Part shown: positions 56,001-64,000 of the stretch, in pieces | Layout of the letters: each line of letters starts with the position of its first letter | Numbering within the stretch: the stretch's first letter is position 1 | Assembly: GCA_000621985.1 (NCBI GenBank) | Contig: JHWW01000006.1 | Coordinates: forward strand, 1-64,000 | DNA length: 64,000 bases | Origin: Lachnospiraceae bacterium V9D3004 | GTDB taxonomy: Bacteria > Bacillota > Clostridia > Lachnospirales > Lachnospiraceae | Reading direction: 5' to 3' | Made by a program: the position numbers and the translations under genes | Notes under the pieces: generated by a model | Told to the model about the DNA's origin: nothing | Database searches by the model: none | Seen by the model: the letters and a program-made list of their open reading frames with translations, nothing else

Positions 56001-58395
56001 CAGGATTGCCGGTCACCTGGCCGTTAACGGTTCCCATAGCAGTTACATAATTGATATTATATTGCTTCGGAGTCCACCCTGCCGTAAGAACGAATGTGGT
56101 CTGTTCTGATTTCCACTTTCCGTCTTCGATAACTCCGGCATGATTGTTCCATGTCATGTCATCATTTACATATTTGGTACTATTATAATAATATCCCGTA
56201 AAATCATAATAATCCTTTGTCGGCAGAGTAACGATATCAGGCATATCCTCACTATATGTCAGTGTATATCCTGCCGCACTTCCTCCGGTTCCGCCGTTGG
56301 CATTCAAAGTAAGGGTTGCCGTCTTAGCCTTATACTGGGCATAATACGTCTTATTACCCTTAGAACCCGCAGGAACGGCAGTAACCTTGTCTCCGCCTAT
56401 TGTATCGGTATACCATCCGACAAAATTATAACCGAACGCTGTAGGATTGTTCGTTCCGTTAAGAGCGGTCGTACCGGTCGGATTATAAGTGTAGTTTGCA
56501 GGATTACCGGTATTATTCAAAGCTATACCGTCATCCATATAAGTGATGCTATACTGATTGGCAGTATATTTTGCATATAAAGTAAGATTCTCATGATCTG
56601 TTACGGAAGCACCGGTGAACTTATTGGTAAGATTCGCATCCTTATACCATCCTTCAAATGAATATCCATCATCATCCGGAACGGCATTCTTAATATTACC
56701 GGCACCTGTACCAAGAGATACTCCTGTTCCGTACGTGTATGTTGCGGGATTGCCTGTCTGTGAACCTGCAATGCCCTGCTTTTCGGTTGTAGGATAATAT
56801 GTGATAGTATAATTATTCGGTGAATACTGCGCAGTTAACGTGATCGGATTGGAATTGTTGACCTTCCACTTACTGCCTTCGATCACACCCGGTATGTTAT
56901 TCCATGATCCGTCATTATTCACGTATTTTGTATCATTATAATAATATCCGTTAAATGTGTGATATTCTTTGGATGGAGCCGTAATAGCCGGCATATCTTC
57001 ATTGTATGTAAGCACATATCCGTCGGTGCCGAAGTCGGTTCCTCCCGTTCCTCCGTTCTTATCCAGACGAAGTACTGCAGTCTTAGGAACATATCTTGCA
57101 TACAGATTAAGATTACCGAAATCTGTCGCCGCTATACCTGTAAATCTGCTTTCTGCAGAGAGATTCGAATTCGTATACCATCCCTCGAATACATATCCAT
57201 CAGTTGTCGAAACAGCCTCACGAATAGGATAAGCCGCAGTGGTTCCGTAAGCTAATGTCTCTCCGTAGGAATAGGAAATGCGTGAATCTCCGTTTACCGT
57301 ACCGGTAACCGAATTACCGCCCCCAAGATCCATTACCGTGTTGTATGTTATGGTATATTCCTTCGGAACATACTTGGCATATAGCTTGATATCACCGGTA
57401 GTTCCCGACTCTATGCTCGTTACTTTGTTACCGGTAAGTGCGGCATTGTCATACCATCCTTCGAACTGATAATGATCATTATCAGAAGTAGTTGCAGGCT
57501 TCAGAGCAGCAACTCCGACGGCAGTATCGTAGGTTATCGGATTGTCCGTATCATTGAAACCTGTCGTAACCCCAGCCTGAGTCAGCTCGTAAGTTATGTT
57601 ATATATACCGGTGTAAGTAAAATAGGGATATTCTTTAATAACAGGCTCATCATCTGTTTTATGAACATCAGGTTTTATATAATCACACAAATTTTCATTT
57701 AAAGCCGCCTCATAATCAGCATCAGAAGCGTAATCAATTCTCTTAATAGGTAATCTGCTCCATCCGCGGAAACTATGTCCCGGTTTTGATGCAGGCTTCA
57801 ATATTGTTTTTATTCCCGTTTGATGTACTGTCGGACTATCCGGAGCAAGTGTTTCATCTCCACTATTTTGATAGACAATATTCACATAATTATCAGGATC
57901 TTCAGAGTCATATGGATAGAAATCAATATGTCCGTCTCCGCCCGAGTCCCACATATTTTTACACTGCCATATTCCTGAAAACGTATTATGTCCGGGTTTA
58001 TCCTGCTTTTCTTCCGGCCAATCCGGAACAATAATAGTGTATAAGAGATATGTTTTTTCGTTAATAGTTACATCCGTAGGCGTGACACTTGCTTCATCAA
58101 TTTGCTTTAACAGGTCATAGTTACTGTCAAAAAAATTAAACTGAAAAGTATCAGCTCCACTATTATTTTTTAAAGCATAATAATTTATAGTATCTCCTAC
58201 ATTCAATATCTGACCCTCAAGGAAATTAATATTAAAGCCCGCATTGGCAAAATCCGCATTGTTTACAGCGGTATATCCTGTATCATAAGTATCTGCCGCC
58301 AATGCTTCAGAAGGTATGATCGTTACGATCATCACAAGCGCCAAAAGCATCGCCATGAATCTTCTTTTTCTTATTCCTCGTTCTCTCCTGTACAT
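53038..58395 (-). CDS. giant secreted InlB-repeat protein (1785 residues)
   Basis: Signal peptide (about 1-34, ending ALAA). After about 230 residues of unassigned N-terminus come about 16 InlB/Listeria-Bacteroides repeats with FEGWYTD or FDGYY cores, a Thr/Pro/Ala linker (PTATPTPAPTEAPTA), one more InlB repeat, then an FN3-like domain (LQWKKVKGADGYMIYG) and a Big_2-like end (YESSNKKVASVNKKGVITA). The last about 210 residues match the C-terminus of the 31171-37938 protein. Likely a surface adhesin; anchoring unknown. ATG has AGGAGG ahead; own terminator. Confidence 0.88.
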   Translation of the reverse strand: MYRRERGIRKRRFMAMLLALVMIVTIIPSEALAADTYDTGYTAVNNADFANAGFNINFLEGQILNVGDTINYYALKNNSGADTFQFNFFDSNYDLLKQIDEASVTPTDVTINEKTYLLYTIIVPDWPEEKQDKPGHNTFSGIWQCKNMWDSGGDGHIDFYPYDSEDPDNYVNIVYQNSGDETLAPDSPTVHQTGIKTILKPASKPGHSFRGWSRLPIKRIDYASDADYEAALNENLCDYIKPDVHKTDDEPVIKEYPYFTYTGIYNITYELTQAGVTTGFNDTDNPITYDTAVGVAALKPATTSDNDHYQFEGWYDNAALTGNKVTSIESGTTGDIKLYAKYVPKEYTITYNTVMDLGGGNSVTGTVNGDSRISYSYGETLAYGTTAAYPIREAVSTTDGYVFEGWYTNSNLSAESRFTGIAATDFGNLNLYARYVPKTAVLRLDKNGGTGGTDFGTDGYVLTYNEDMPAITAPSKEYHTFNGYYYNDTKYVNNDGSWNNIPGVIEGSKWKVNNSNPITLTAQYSPNNYTITYYPTTEKQGIAGSQTGNPATYTYGTGVSLGTGAGNIKNAVPDDDGYSFEGWYKDANLTNKFTGASVTDHENLTLYAKYTANQYSITYMDDGIALNNTGNPANYTYNPTGTTALNGTNNPTAFGYNFVGWYTDTIGGDKVTAVPAGSKGNKTYYAQYKAKTATLTLNANGGTGGSAAGYTLTYSEDMPDIVTLPTKDYYDFTGYYYNSTKYVNDDMTWNNHAGVIEDGKWKSEQTTFVLTAGWTPKQYNINYVTAMGTVNGQVTGNPATYHYGDVVSTGTAADNIKNAVPTDDGYTFEGWYTDPGLAANSKFTGITATTHDNITLYAKYTANKYGITYIVDGTAKTDTGYPAEYTYNTAVELTSTTPNSIKKTGYNFIGWYTDATDGSKVETIAAGQKGAKTLYARYTPKTTGLTLLDNGGAGGGSSNNTLTYDSNMPVITKPIRANHVFAGYYNNQNVQYVDSEGNWNNVTDVITNGKWKSEIETLILTAHWTGAQYNITYNADMGQVKGSTKAGTRTSYTYGEGVVTGNANGNIMDAVPNDDGYTFEGWHKSANLDDAAFTGITATDSGAVNLNAKYVPKQYTITYYVDGAVKTDTGYPANYTYATGVALNSATPDKLNKTGYEFVGWYTDVTGGSKVESYSATDKGNKTLYARYTAKTANLILNDNEGSGGNADNSTLTYDQAMPNITVPTRDHYSFDGYYLGTDKYVNNDGSWNNIAGKIANGKWNSVDATLTLTAKWTAGNYTITYVANKNVSTGKAPVGNPTNYTYGTAIAADSFGDADPGNDGYTFEGWYTNENFTGSKFAGVAATDFGNITLYAKYTPNKYNITYIVDGAVKADTGCPADYTYGVGVSLDSTTPDAIKKDGYDFNGWYTQENGGDKVTLFSATDKGDKTVYAHYSAKPSPTPAPTATPTPAPTEAPTATPAPTAVPTATPTQAPTAVPTATPTTTPTIAPVAPPSPTPTVVPTPSPSPTPVEYSIIYILDGGKNSAENPSKYTVGTGASSFDDATKKGYEFVGWYSDASFKKEITSISETATGDVTLYAKFKKDTSEDDVEGSTFRSVFLCLTDYTYHSMTLQWKKVKGADGYMIYGNECNHDDKIFKYKYITTLGASTTRWVSSGLRYNKYYKYYVAAYKKVKGKKKIICTSKLVHGTTLNWKYGVAEKVTVNKTKVTLSKNKKSKKHTFTLKAKEINDRKLIRQHRDICYESSNKKVASVNKKGVITAHRRGKCTIYIYAQNGVFCTCKVVVKK
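54095..57640 (-). repeat. three-unit InlB super-repeats
   Basis: The InlB units come in a fixed order of three types: FEGWY, FVGWYTD with GSKVE, and FDGYY with KYVN and WNN. The set of about 225 residues is repeated roughly four to five times, so growth was by duplication of whole triplets. Confidence 0.7.
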
Positions 58396-58485
58396 ATTAA
58401 ATCCTCCTATAACATTTATTCTGCATGTAATGTTAAATGTAATTATGATTTATCCGCCAATACATTGTCATATAATGCATCAGCA

Positions 58486-58577
58486 TGTTCAGTAGAGCAC
58501 TCCACGAAATCATGAATATCTCAGGCGGGAAGCTTGCTTTCCGAACGAAACACTTAAAGGTTCATCGGGGTGCTGAA
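58486..58577 (+). repeat. structured intergenic repeat, copy C
   Basis: Bounded by TGTTCAG and CTGAA. Arms AGCACTCC/GGGGTGCT and apical GGGAAG-CTTG-CTTTCC. A TATAAT (58471-58476) lies 9 bases ahead of it, the same spacing as in copy B. It lies in the region upstream of aroE. Together with about 200 bases of AT-rich sequence up to 58775, no gene is seen. Confidence 0.75.
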
Positions 58578-58775
58578 TTGATACATCAACTTTATATTAT
58601 ATACGTTTTGTGGTTTTTAATCAATAAATGAAGTGAATTTTTTCATTTTATGTATGATTATATTACTATCCTATGGGATGTGAGTTATGGCTAATGCACC
58701 GAATGCTTGCATGTAAGTCCGTATCATGTTACACTTAACAACAGCCAAAAATTCTCACTACGGAGGTACAACACA

Positions 58776-59555
58776 ATGGATTATGGGCTTATCGGAGAAA
58801 AACTCGGTCACAGCTATTCACGCATCATACATGAGATGATCGCTGATTATTCTTACGAACTTCATCCGGTATCAAAGGATGACTTTGACGAATTCATGAC
58901 AAAAAAGCCTTTCAAGGCGATAAATGTTACGATTCCCTATAAGCAGGCTGTTATTCCATATCTTGACGGACTTGATGATAACGCCCGTGCGATCGGTGCA
59001 GTTAATACCATTGTCTGTGAAGATGGCAGATATATCGGACACAATACCGATTATGCCGGTTTCAGATATATGATCGATAAATATAACGTAGATATCAAAG
59101 GCAGGAAAGTTCTTGTTCTCGGAAAGGGCGGCGCATCAAAGGCAATAATCGCCGTACTTAAAGACCTTCAGGCAGGTGATATACTTACAGTATATTATAA
59201 AGATGCTCCTGATACTATCACTTATGAAGAATGTTTTGCAAGGCACTCGGATGCCGATGTTATCATTAATACGACTCCTGTAGGGATGTATCCCGATTCC
59301 GATGCCACACCGATAGATCTTGCGCCATTTACTTCCTGCAAGGCAGTTCTTGATATTATATACAATCCTATCGAGACCGTGCTCGTTCGTGATGCAAGAA
59401 AGCTTGGAATGACGGGTGCGACAGGCCTTGAGATGCTTGTAGCACAGGCTGTATATGCTTCGGAATTCTTCCAAAATAAAAAACTGTGTGCATCCGATAC
59501 CGAATACACACAGCTTATTGATAAAGTTACTGCCGAGGTAGCCAAGGAACTATGA
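58776..59555 (+). CDS. aroE: shikimate dehydrogenase
   Basis: Reduces dehydroshikimate with NADPH in aromatic amino acid synthesis. 259 residues. LGHSYSRIIHEM, then NVTIPYKQ with the catalytic Lys, GAVNTIV, GHNTDYAGF, VLGKGGASKAI (NADP loop) and NTTPVGMYP. The frame begins 23 codons earlier, but ATG at 58776 has GGAGGT ahead and starts right before the conserved N-terminus. Ends 16 bases from the convergent ATPase gene with no clear terminator. Confidence 0.95.
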   Translation: MDYGLIGEKLGHSYSRIIHEMIADYSYELHPVSKDDFDEFMTKKPFKAINVTIPYKQAVIPYLDGLDDNARAIGAVNTIVCEDGRYIGHNTDYAGFRYMIDKYNVDIKGRKVLVLGKGGASKAIIAVLKDLQAGDILTVYYKDAPDTITYEECFARHSDADVIINTTPVGMYPDSDATPIDLAPFTSCKAVLDIIYNPIETVLVRDARKLGMTGATGLEMLVAQAVYASEFFQNKKLCASDTEYTQLIDKVTAEVAKEL

Positions 59556-59570
59556 TGTGAACTCACTTTC

Positions 59571-60869
59571 TCACATATCTGACAACCTCGATATGATCAT
59601 CTGTCTTGCTATACGTCCCGAATAACCGCCGCCGGCAACGCTCCATCTGTTGGCTTCGGCGATAAGCTCTTCTTCGCTTATGTCAAGTTCGGGATACTGC
59701 TTCGCAATTCCGCGAACGATCTCATCATACTCTTTCTTGGCCGGTCTTGCATAATATATGGTTATTCCAAACCTCTGGGCTAACGATAATTTTTCCTGCA
59801 TCGTATCACTGTGGTGCAGGTCCATATCCAAATCATCCCTGTCTTTCCAACTCTCTTTTACGAGATGTCTTCTGTTGGAAGTAGCATAAATGAGCACATT
59901 ATCCGGCCTTATCTCGAGACCGCCTTCTATAACGGCCTTGAGATATTTGTATTCTATCTCAAAATCTTCGAATGACAGATCATCCATATATATGATGAAT
60001 CTGTAATTCCTGTCTTTTATCATCTCAATCACGGTCGATAATTCCTTGAACTGATGTTTGTATATCTCAATAATACGAAGCCCCTTATCGTAATACGCAT
60101 TAAGGATCGCTTTTATACTCGTTGACTTACCTGTTCCGCTGTCACCGCAAAGGAGCACGTTATTGGCAGGTCTGCCGCATACGAACGCTTCCGTATTATC
60201 AACCAGCTGCTTCTTCTGCCTCTCATAACCGATTATGGTATCAAGAGTCACCTCAGATGTGTTGGTGATAGGCATAAGAGTCGTTACGCCATCGGTATTC
60301 CTGATCCTGAAAGCCTTATTGAGTCCGTACATACCGACACCATGCTCCCTGTAGAAGCCTGTGACGATATCATACAGATCATCGGGACTGTCACAGCTAT
60401 CGAGTGCCGCAGATAATTTCTTAACACAATTGCTGACATTCTTGTTGAACCTTCTCTCGGGCTTAACAAGAGACTTATATGCGGTGATCCTCGCAAAGCA
60501 GTTAATACCGAGCTTCTCTTCCATCTTCGCAAAGTCATAATGCAGTATATTGTTAAAATGCATCAGATCATCCTTCACAAACTCATTTACCGTACCGTCC
60601 TGAGCCATGGTCCTCTCACAGGTTATCGTAAACGGATTCTCACTCATTGCGAGTATATATGCGATATAATTCTGCCACAGATTACCATCAAACCCATAAT
60701 CTGTTGCAACATCAAGCAGCCTGTTAACAAGCGTATATATCCTTCGAACGATATCCTCTCTGTCGTGATCTCCGTCATAAAAATCCCTGAAGACCTCACC
60801 CATATCGCTTAAGATCGTATTTCTTACATTATCTCTGTAGATAATTAAACTATCAATCTCTCTGTACAT
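59571..60869 (-). CDS. DUF815-family AAA+ ATPase
   Basis: 432 residues. N-terminal helical half of unknown role; C-terminal ATPase with VLLCGDSGTGKST (Walker A, about 200), FIIYMDDLSFEDF (Walker B) and LIYATSNRRHLV (sensor 1). This arrangement is the DUF815 family, widespread in Firmicutes, with no settled function. ATG at 60869 has GGAGG ahead; the frame runs further upstream without support. Second gene after another ATPase, gap 71 bases. Confidence 0.9.
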   Translation of the reverse strand: MYREIDSLIIYRDNVRNTILSDMGEVFRDFYDGDHDREDIVRRIYTLVNRLLDVATDYGFDGNLWQNYIAYILAMSENPFTITCERTMAQDGTVNEFVKDDLMHFNNILHYDFAKMEEKLGINCFARITAYKSLVKPERRFNKNVSNCVKKLSAALDSCDSPDDLYDIVTGFYREHGVGMYGLNKAFRIRNTDGVTTLMPITNTSEVTLDTIIGYERQKKQLVDNTEAFVCGRPANNVLLCGDSGTGKSTSIKAILNAYYDKGLRIIEIYKHQFKELSTVIEMIKDRNYRFIIYMDDLSFEDFEIEYKYLKAVIEGGLEIRPDNVLIYATSNRRHLVKESWKDRDDLDMDLHHSDTMQEKLSLAQRFGITIYYARPAKKEYDEIVRGIAKQYPELDISEEELIAEANRWSVAGGGYSGRIARQMIISRLSDM

Positions 60870-60940
60870 AAAAACCTCCGCCGAAACCACGTATCCTCGC
60901 CCCCACGCGCCCATACTCCAGCACATCCCACACTGTTTTC

Positions 60941-62314
60941 CTAGAAGCTGTCAAGCCCTATAAGCGTAATATTGTCGATCAGCTTACACCTCTCCTCAAA
61001 TGCTTCCGAGAATCCCTCTTTGGAGAACATATAATAATAATCCACGTGGATTCCCGCATATTCAGACGCCGATATCAGCTTCTCAAAATCGGTTTCATCG
61101 AAAATATCGTCACTCCATTTACATAAAGCAGCGATTATCCTGTCATTTTCCCTGTCTTTTACAATGATATCTATCGTATTCTCTTTGCCGTACCAGCTCT
61201 CGCTGAAATCATAGCTTACGGGTAGCTTGTCATGGGCATTCATGAGATCAAGATATTCCTTACATACTCTCACAAAGTACTTCTGCATGTATTCATTCAA
61301 ATACGGCTCGATCAGCTTGTCATAAACATATTCTGCATCACCGGTCTCAAGAAGGCTTAAGTTAGGGAATACGAACCTGTACCAGAAATGCATGAAAGGA
61401 TCTTTTATTCCGTAAAGTCCTTTCTGAATGTTGTCATAATTGCCTTTTTCCATACTGAATATCTTCTCAACAGTGTCAAGCTGGATAAGATTCTTGATAT
61501 ATACGCTGATCTTTGCTCTGGAGAAACCGGTTCTCTGATACAGATAATTAAGTTTCTCCCTGTCACTTGCAAGATTGGAAAGGATCGTGTTATAGAAAGA
61601 CAGCTCTCTTAACTCGCTCTTAAGAAAACGTTCCGGTTCTCTGTAGAACAGAGCATTCTTGTCGAGGAAAAGCTTCATTACATTTTCCTTAACGGACTTG
61701 TCGGCATCCCACATATCAACATATCCCGGAACACCGCCGAGTATTCCGTATATATATACGCAGGTCTTGGAATCAAGCTTTGGAAATCTGTTCACAATCT
61801 CAAGGAATCCGAAGTTAAGAAGCTTTCTGAATCCTGTAATATTGTGAGACAGAGCTCCGATCTCCTTGACCATCTTGTTCTCAACCCACTGCACGGATGA
61901 ACTTGAGAGAATTATCATAATGTTATTCTTTCCCTTATTATCTTCAAGAAGATTTGCAAGGGCATCGGTAAGTTCTTTTCCCTGTCTTACCGCGTTATAC
62001 ACCTCATCGATCACGAGCACAAGCTTCATTCCCGCAGGTGCCTTAGCCACAGCAGCCTTAAGAACCGCCTCGAATCCTTCTTCCTCGATATTAAGTCCTT
62101 CGCCATTCTTCCACTCTTCCCTCATGAGAAGATGCTGTTCGCGCTCGGAACATTCCTTACAACAGTAATAAAAACCGTTCTTACTCTTAAGAAATTCAGT
62201 TGCAAGCGTCGTCTTACCCGTTCCCTGACGTCCGTACAGTATTACAAGGGAATTATTGGGCGATGCATACTCCTCCTCAAGAAATCTGACATCTTTTTTT
62301 CGACCAACCATCAT
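60941..62314 (-). CDS. archaeal-type ATPase with DUF234-like C-terminus
   Basis: 457 residues. VILYGRQGTGKTTLATEFL (Walker A), KLVLVIDEVYNAV (Walker B) and IMIILSSSSVQWVENK (sensor). The middle has a winged helix (TGFSRAKISVYIKNLIQLD). The C-terminus IDIIVKDRENDRIIAALCKWS resembles the DUF234 PD-(D/E)xK-like nuclease fold (expected EvDiv...vgE-K), but the Glu before Lys is Cys here, so nuclease activity is doubtful. ATG at 62314 has AAGGAAGGA ahead. Function unknown; similar genes are often solitary and variably present. Confidence 0.82.
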   Translation of the reverse strand: MMVGRKKDVRFLEEEYASPNNSLVILYGRQGTGKTTLATEFLKSKNGFYYCCKECSEREQHLLMREEWKNGEGLNIEEEGFEAVLKAAVAKAPAGMKLVLVIDEVYNAVRQGKELTDALANLLEDNKGKNNIMIILSSSSVQWVENKMVKEIGALSHNITGFRKLLNFGFLEIVNRFPKLDSKTCVYIYGILGGVPGYVDMWDADKSVKENVMKLFLDKNALFYREPERFLKSELRELSFYNTILSNLASDREKLNYLYQRTGFSRAKISVYIKNLIQLDTVEKIFSMEKGNYDNIQKGLYGIKDPFMHFWYRFVFPNLSLLETGDAEYVYDKLIEPYLNEYMQKYFVRVCKEYLDLMNAHDKLPVSYDFSESWYGKENTIDIIVKDRENDRIIAALCKWSDDIFDETDFEKLISASEYAGIHVDYYYMFSKEGFSEAFEERCKLIDNITLIGLDSF

Positions 62315-62359
62315 GATAATCCTTCCTTTCCGCAATCATATATTATCTGTTAAGCATCC

Positions 62360-62383
62360 CCATGAAATATTGGGATTTCATGG
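62360..62383 (-). repeat. 9-bp hairpin, possible truncated copy of the structured repeat
   Basis: CCATGAAAT/ATTTCATGG around six bases, followed on the minus strand by GGATGCTTAA, which recalls the GGGGTGCTGAA end of copies A-C. AAGCTTTC lies just before. Weak relation. Confidence 0.4.
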
Positions 62384-62442
62384 CGAAAGCTTGTTAATGA
62401 GCGATATTTACGTTCTCATCTGTTTCGTTTTTCTTCGCAGGG

Positions 62443-64000
62443 TTACATCCTCTCCGGCGCTTCAAATCCAAGCAGATCTATACACTGTTCAAGCACGCCT
62501 TTAACAATTACAAGAAGCGCTATCCATGATCTCTTCCTGTCAATATTCTCTTCAGCTATTATCTTATTACCGTGATAGAAACTGTTGAATGCCTCAGAAA
62601 GCTCATATATATACTGGCATATCCTGTGAGGCGCATTATCGTTAAATGCCTGTTCGATCACATCATTATATTTTAAAAGCGTAAGCATCACATTCTGTTC
62701 GCTGTCATTTGCGGGAGGCAGAATGTTATCGCATTCATCAATATTGCCGCCTTCGGATGCAAATCTTGCAAGTACAGACTTGATCCTCACTATCGAATAG
62801 AGAATATAAGGACCTGTATTACCTTCAAATGATATGAACCTGTCGACATCGAATACATAATCCTTCGTTGCCTGATTGGAGAGATCACCGTATTTTAAAG
62901 CGGATACACCGACGATCTCCGATATATGCCTTGCCTCGGTCTCTTCCATATCACGGTTTTCCATGATCTTGTCATATACTGCGTCACTTATCTCATTTAT
63001 AAGCGTTTCAAGCCTCAATACGCCGCCATCTCTTGTCTTGAAAGGCTTACCGTCTTTGCCGTTCATCGTTCCGAAACCAACGAATACAAGTTTCGTATCA
63101 TCATCTACAAGACCGGTCTTTCTTGCACATCTGAATACCTGTTCAAAATGTAGCTCCTGTCTCTTGTCAACCACGTATATCATTTCTTTTGCGTCAAACA
63201 GCTTAACACGTTCTATTATTGTTGCAAGATCGGTAGTCTCGTAATTCGTGGCGCCATTGGACTTTAATATGATACACGGAGGGATCTCTTTCTTATCCTC
63301 AGGAAGCTTTACGTCAACAACGAGCGCACCGTCGCTCTCATAGGCGAACCCGTCCATTTTCATATTCTCAACCATATCCGGGATATACTTCTGGGCGTCG
63401 CTTTCTTTCTTCCAGAGATCGAATTCCACATTAAGCCTGTCATAATTCTTACGTATATCGGCAACCGATACATCTATGATATGCTTCCATAACGCCATAT
63501 ACCCGCGTCTTCCGGCCTGAAGCTCGGCAGTTGCCGTCTGTGCTGTGGCTAGATATTCCGGATCTTCCTTGGAATGACTGCTTGCATAAGGATATATCTC
63601 TTCAAGCTCACTCATTGTAAATGGCGCATCCTTTGGATATTCTCCTTCGAAGCTCTCATCAAAATAACAAAGATCAGGCTTTCTCTTACCAAGTTCCGTT
63701 ATGATAAGGCCAATCTGAAGTCCCCAGTCACCGAGATGGACATCTCCGATCACTTTATGACCTGCATATCTTGCGATCCTCTTGATACTCTCACCGATTA
63801 TCGCAGCTCTCAGATGTCCGACATGAAGAGGTTTCGCAACATTAGGTCCGCCGTAATCGATAACTATCGTTCTCGGATTATCCGTCTTCTCAAAACCGTA
63901 ATCATCCTCATCCCTCATTTTCTTAACGCAGTCTGCAATAAATGTAGGAGCAAGTGTGATATTGATAAATCCCGGCTTAACAGATTCGATCTTTTCAAAT
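62443..64000 (-). CDS. argS: arginyl-tRNA synthetase, 5' end outside window
   Basis: 518 residues seen; the frame stays open to the window edge (63919-64000 reads FEKIESVKPGFINITLAP), so the start lies beyond 64000. PNVAKPLHVGHLR is the HIGH motif. GKPFKTRDGG stands for KMSKS, degenerate as is common in ArgRS. The anticodon domain ends with EAPERM, the usual ArgRS C-terminus. Charges tRNA-Arg. Confidence 0.96.
   Translation of the reverse strand, partial: FEKIESVKPGFINITLAPTFIADCVKKMRDEDDYGFEKTDNPRTIVIDYGGPNVAKPLHVGHLRAAIIGESIKRIARYAGHKVIGDVHLGDWGLQIGLIITELGKRKPDLCYFDESFEGEYPKDAPFTMSELEEIYPYASSHSKEDPEYLATAQTATAELQAGRRGYMALWKHIIDVSVADIRKNYDRLNVEFDLWKKESDAQKYIPDMVENMKMDGFAYESDGALVVDVKLPEDKKEIPPCIILKSNGATNYETTDLATIIERVKLFDAKEMIYVVDKRQELHFEQVFRCARKTGLVDDDTKLVFVGFGTMNGKDGKPFKTRDGGVLRLETLINEISDAVYDKIMENRDMEETEARHISEIVGVSALKYGDLSNQATKDYVFDVDRFISFEGNTGPYILYSIVRIKSVLARFASEGGNIDECDNILPPANDSEQNVMLTLLKYNDVIEQAFNDNAPHRICQYIYELSEAFNSFYHGNKIIAEENIDRKRSWIALLVIVKGVLEQCIDLLGFEAPERM

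Noticed and set aside
53038-58395. LPxTG, SLH or dockerin anchoring of the secreted proteins
   Set aside because: No such motif or C-terminal membrane helix is seen in any of the large secreted proteins of the window.
59136-59566. Open frames opposite aroE
   Set aside because: They are antisense shadows of a gene with complete family motifs and have no ribosome sites.

Overview
The window looks like chromosome of a low-GC Firmicute of the Lachnospiraceae type (Butyrivibrio, Roseburia, Lachnospira and Coprococcus relatives). Four things point there. One is the order yqhY-nusB-xseA-xseB-ispA-dxs-tlyA-nadK. The second is a monomeric group-B-like [FeFe] hydrogenase. The third is a heavy load of secreted Big_2, LRR_5, InlB-repeat and CotH proteins with Thr/Pro linkers. 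The fourth is strong GGAGG ribosome-binding sites with TTGACA/TATAAT promoters. The genus is not determined.

Layout. Positions 1-640 hold a GC-richer structured RNA or element and an AT-rich gene-free stretch. 640-2753 is a queuosine operon (queC, yhhQ-type transporter, queF) behind a leader with a pseudoknot and an intrinsic terminator. 2761-8640 carries three secreted proteins and a flavoprotein. 8974-21916 carries housekeeping and sensory genes: [FeFe] hydrogenase, pyrE, two chemoreceptors, a tandem-receiver protein, an MFS exporter with a divergent AraC regulator, pyrKD and argG. 22096-26814 has a BlaI/M56 sensor pair with tandem operators, a cNMP-like domain protein, a YunG-like protein and a LacI regulator. 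26955-27256 is a compact type I toxin-antitoxin locus. 27267-30840 is an asymmetric heterodimeric ABC exporter behind palindromic operator candidates. 31171-45024 is a block of three very large secreted proteins. 45106-52689 is the isoprenoid/nusB operon plus yebC and nadK. 53038-58395 is a 1785-residue InlB-repeat protein. 58776-64000 holds aroE, two AAA+ ATPases and the 3' part of argS.

The most interesting item is 26955-27256. A 27-residue hydrophobic peptide with a TTG start is opposed by a convergent antisense promoter. Both RNAs share one hairpin terminator, and a direct repeat of the toxin start region lies at the antisense 5' end. This is the architecture of the plasmid par (Fst) type I system. 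Other notable items are: a family of 84-92-bp structured intergenic repeats whose arms vary while pairing is kept (three copies); a C-terminal FN3/Big module shared by two giant secreted proteins; and the que leader pseudoknot.

All calls come from reading the sequence and from remembered family motifs. No database search or folding program was run.
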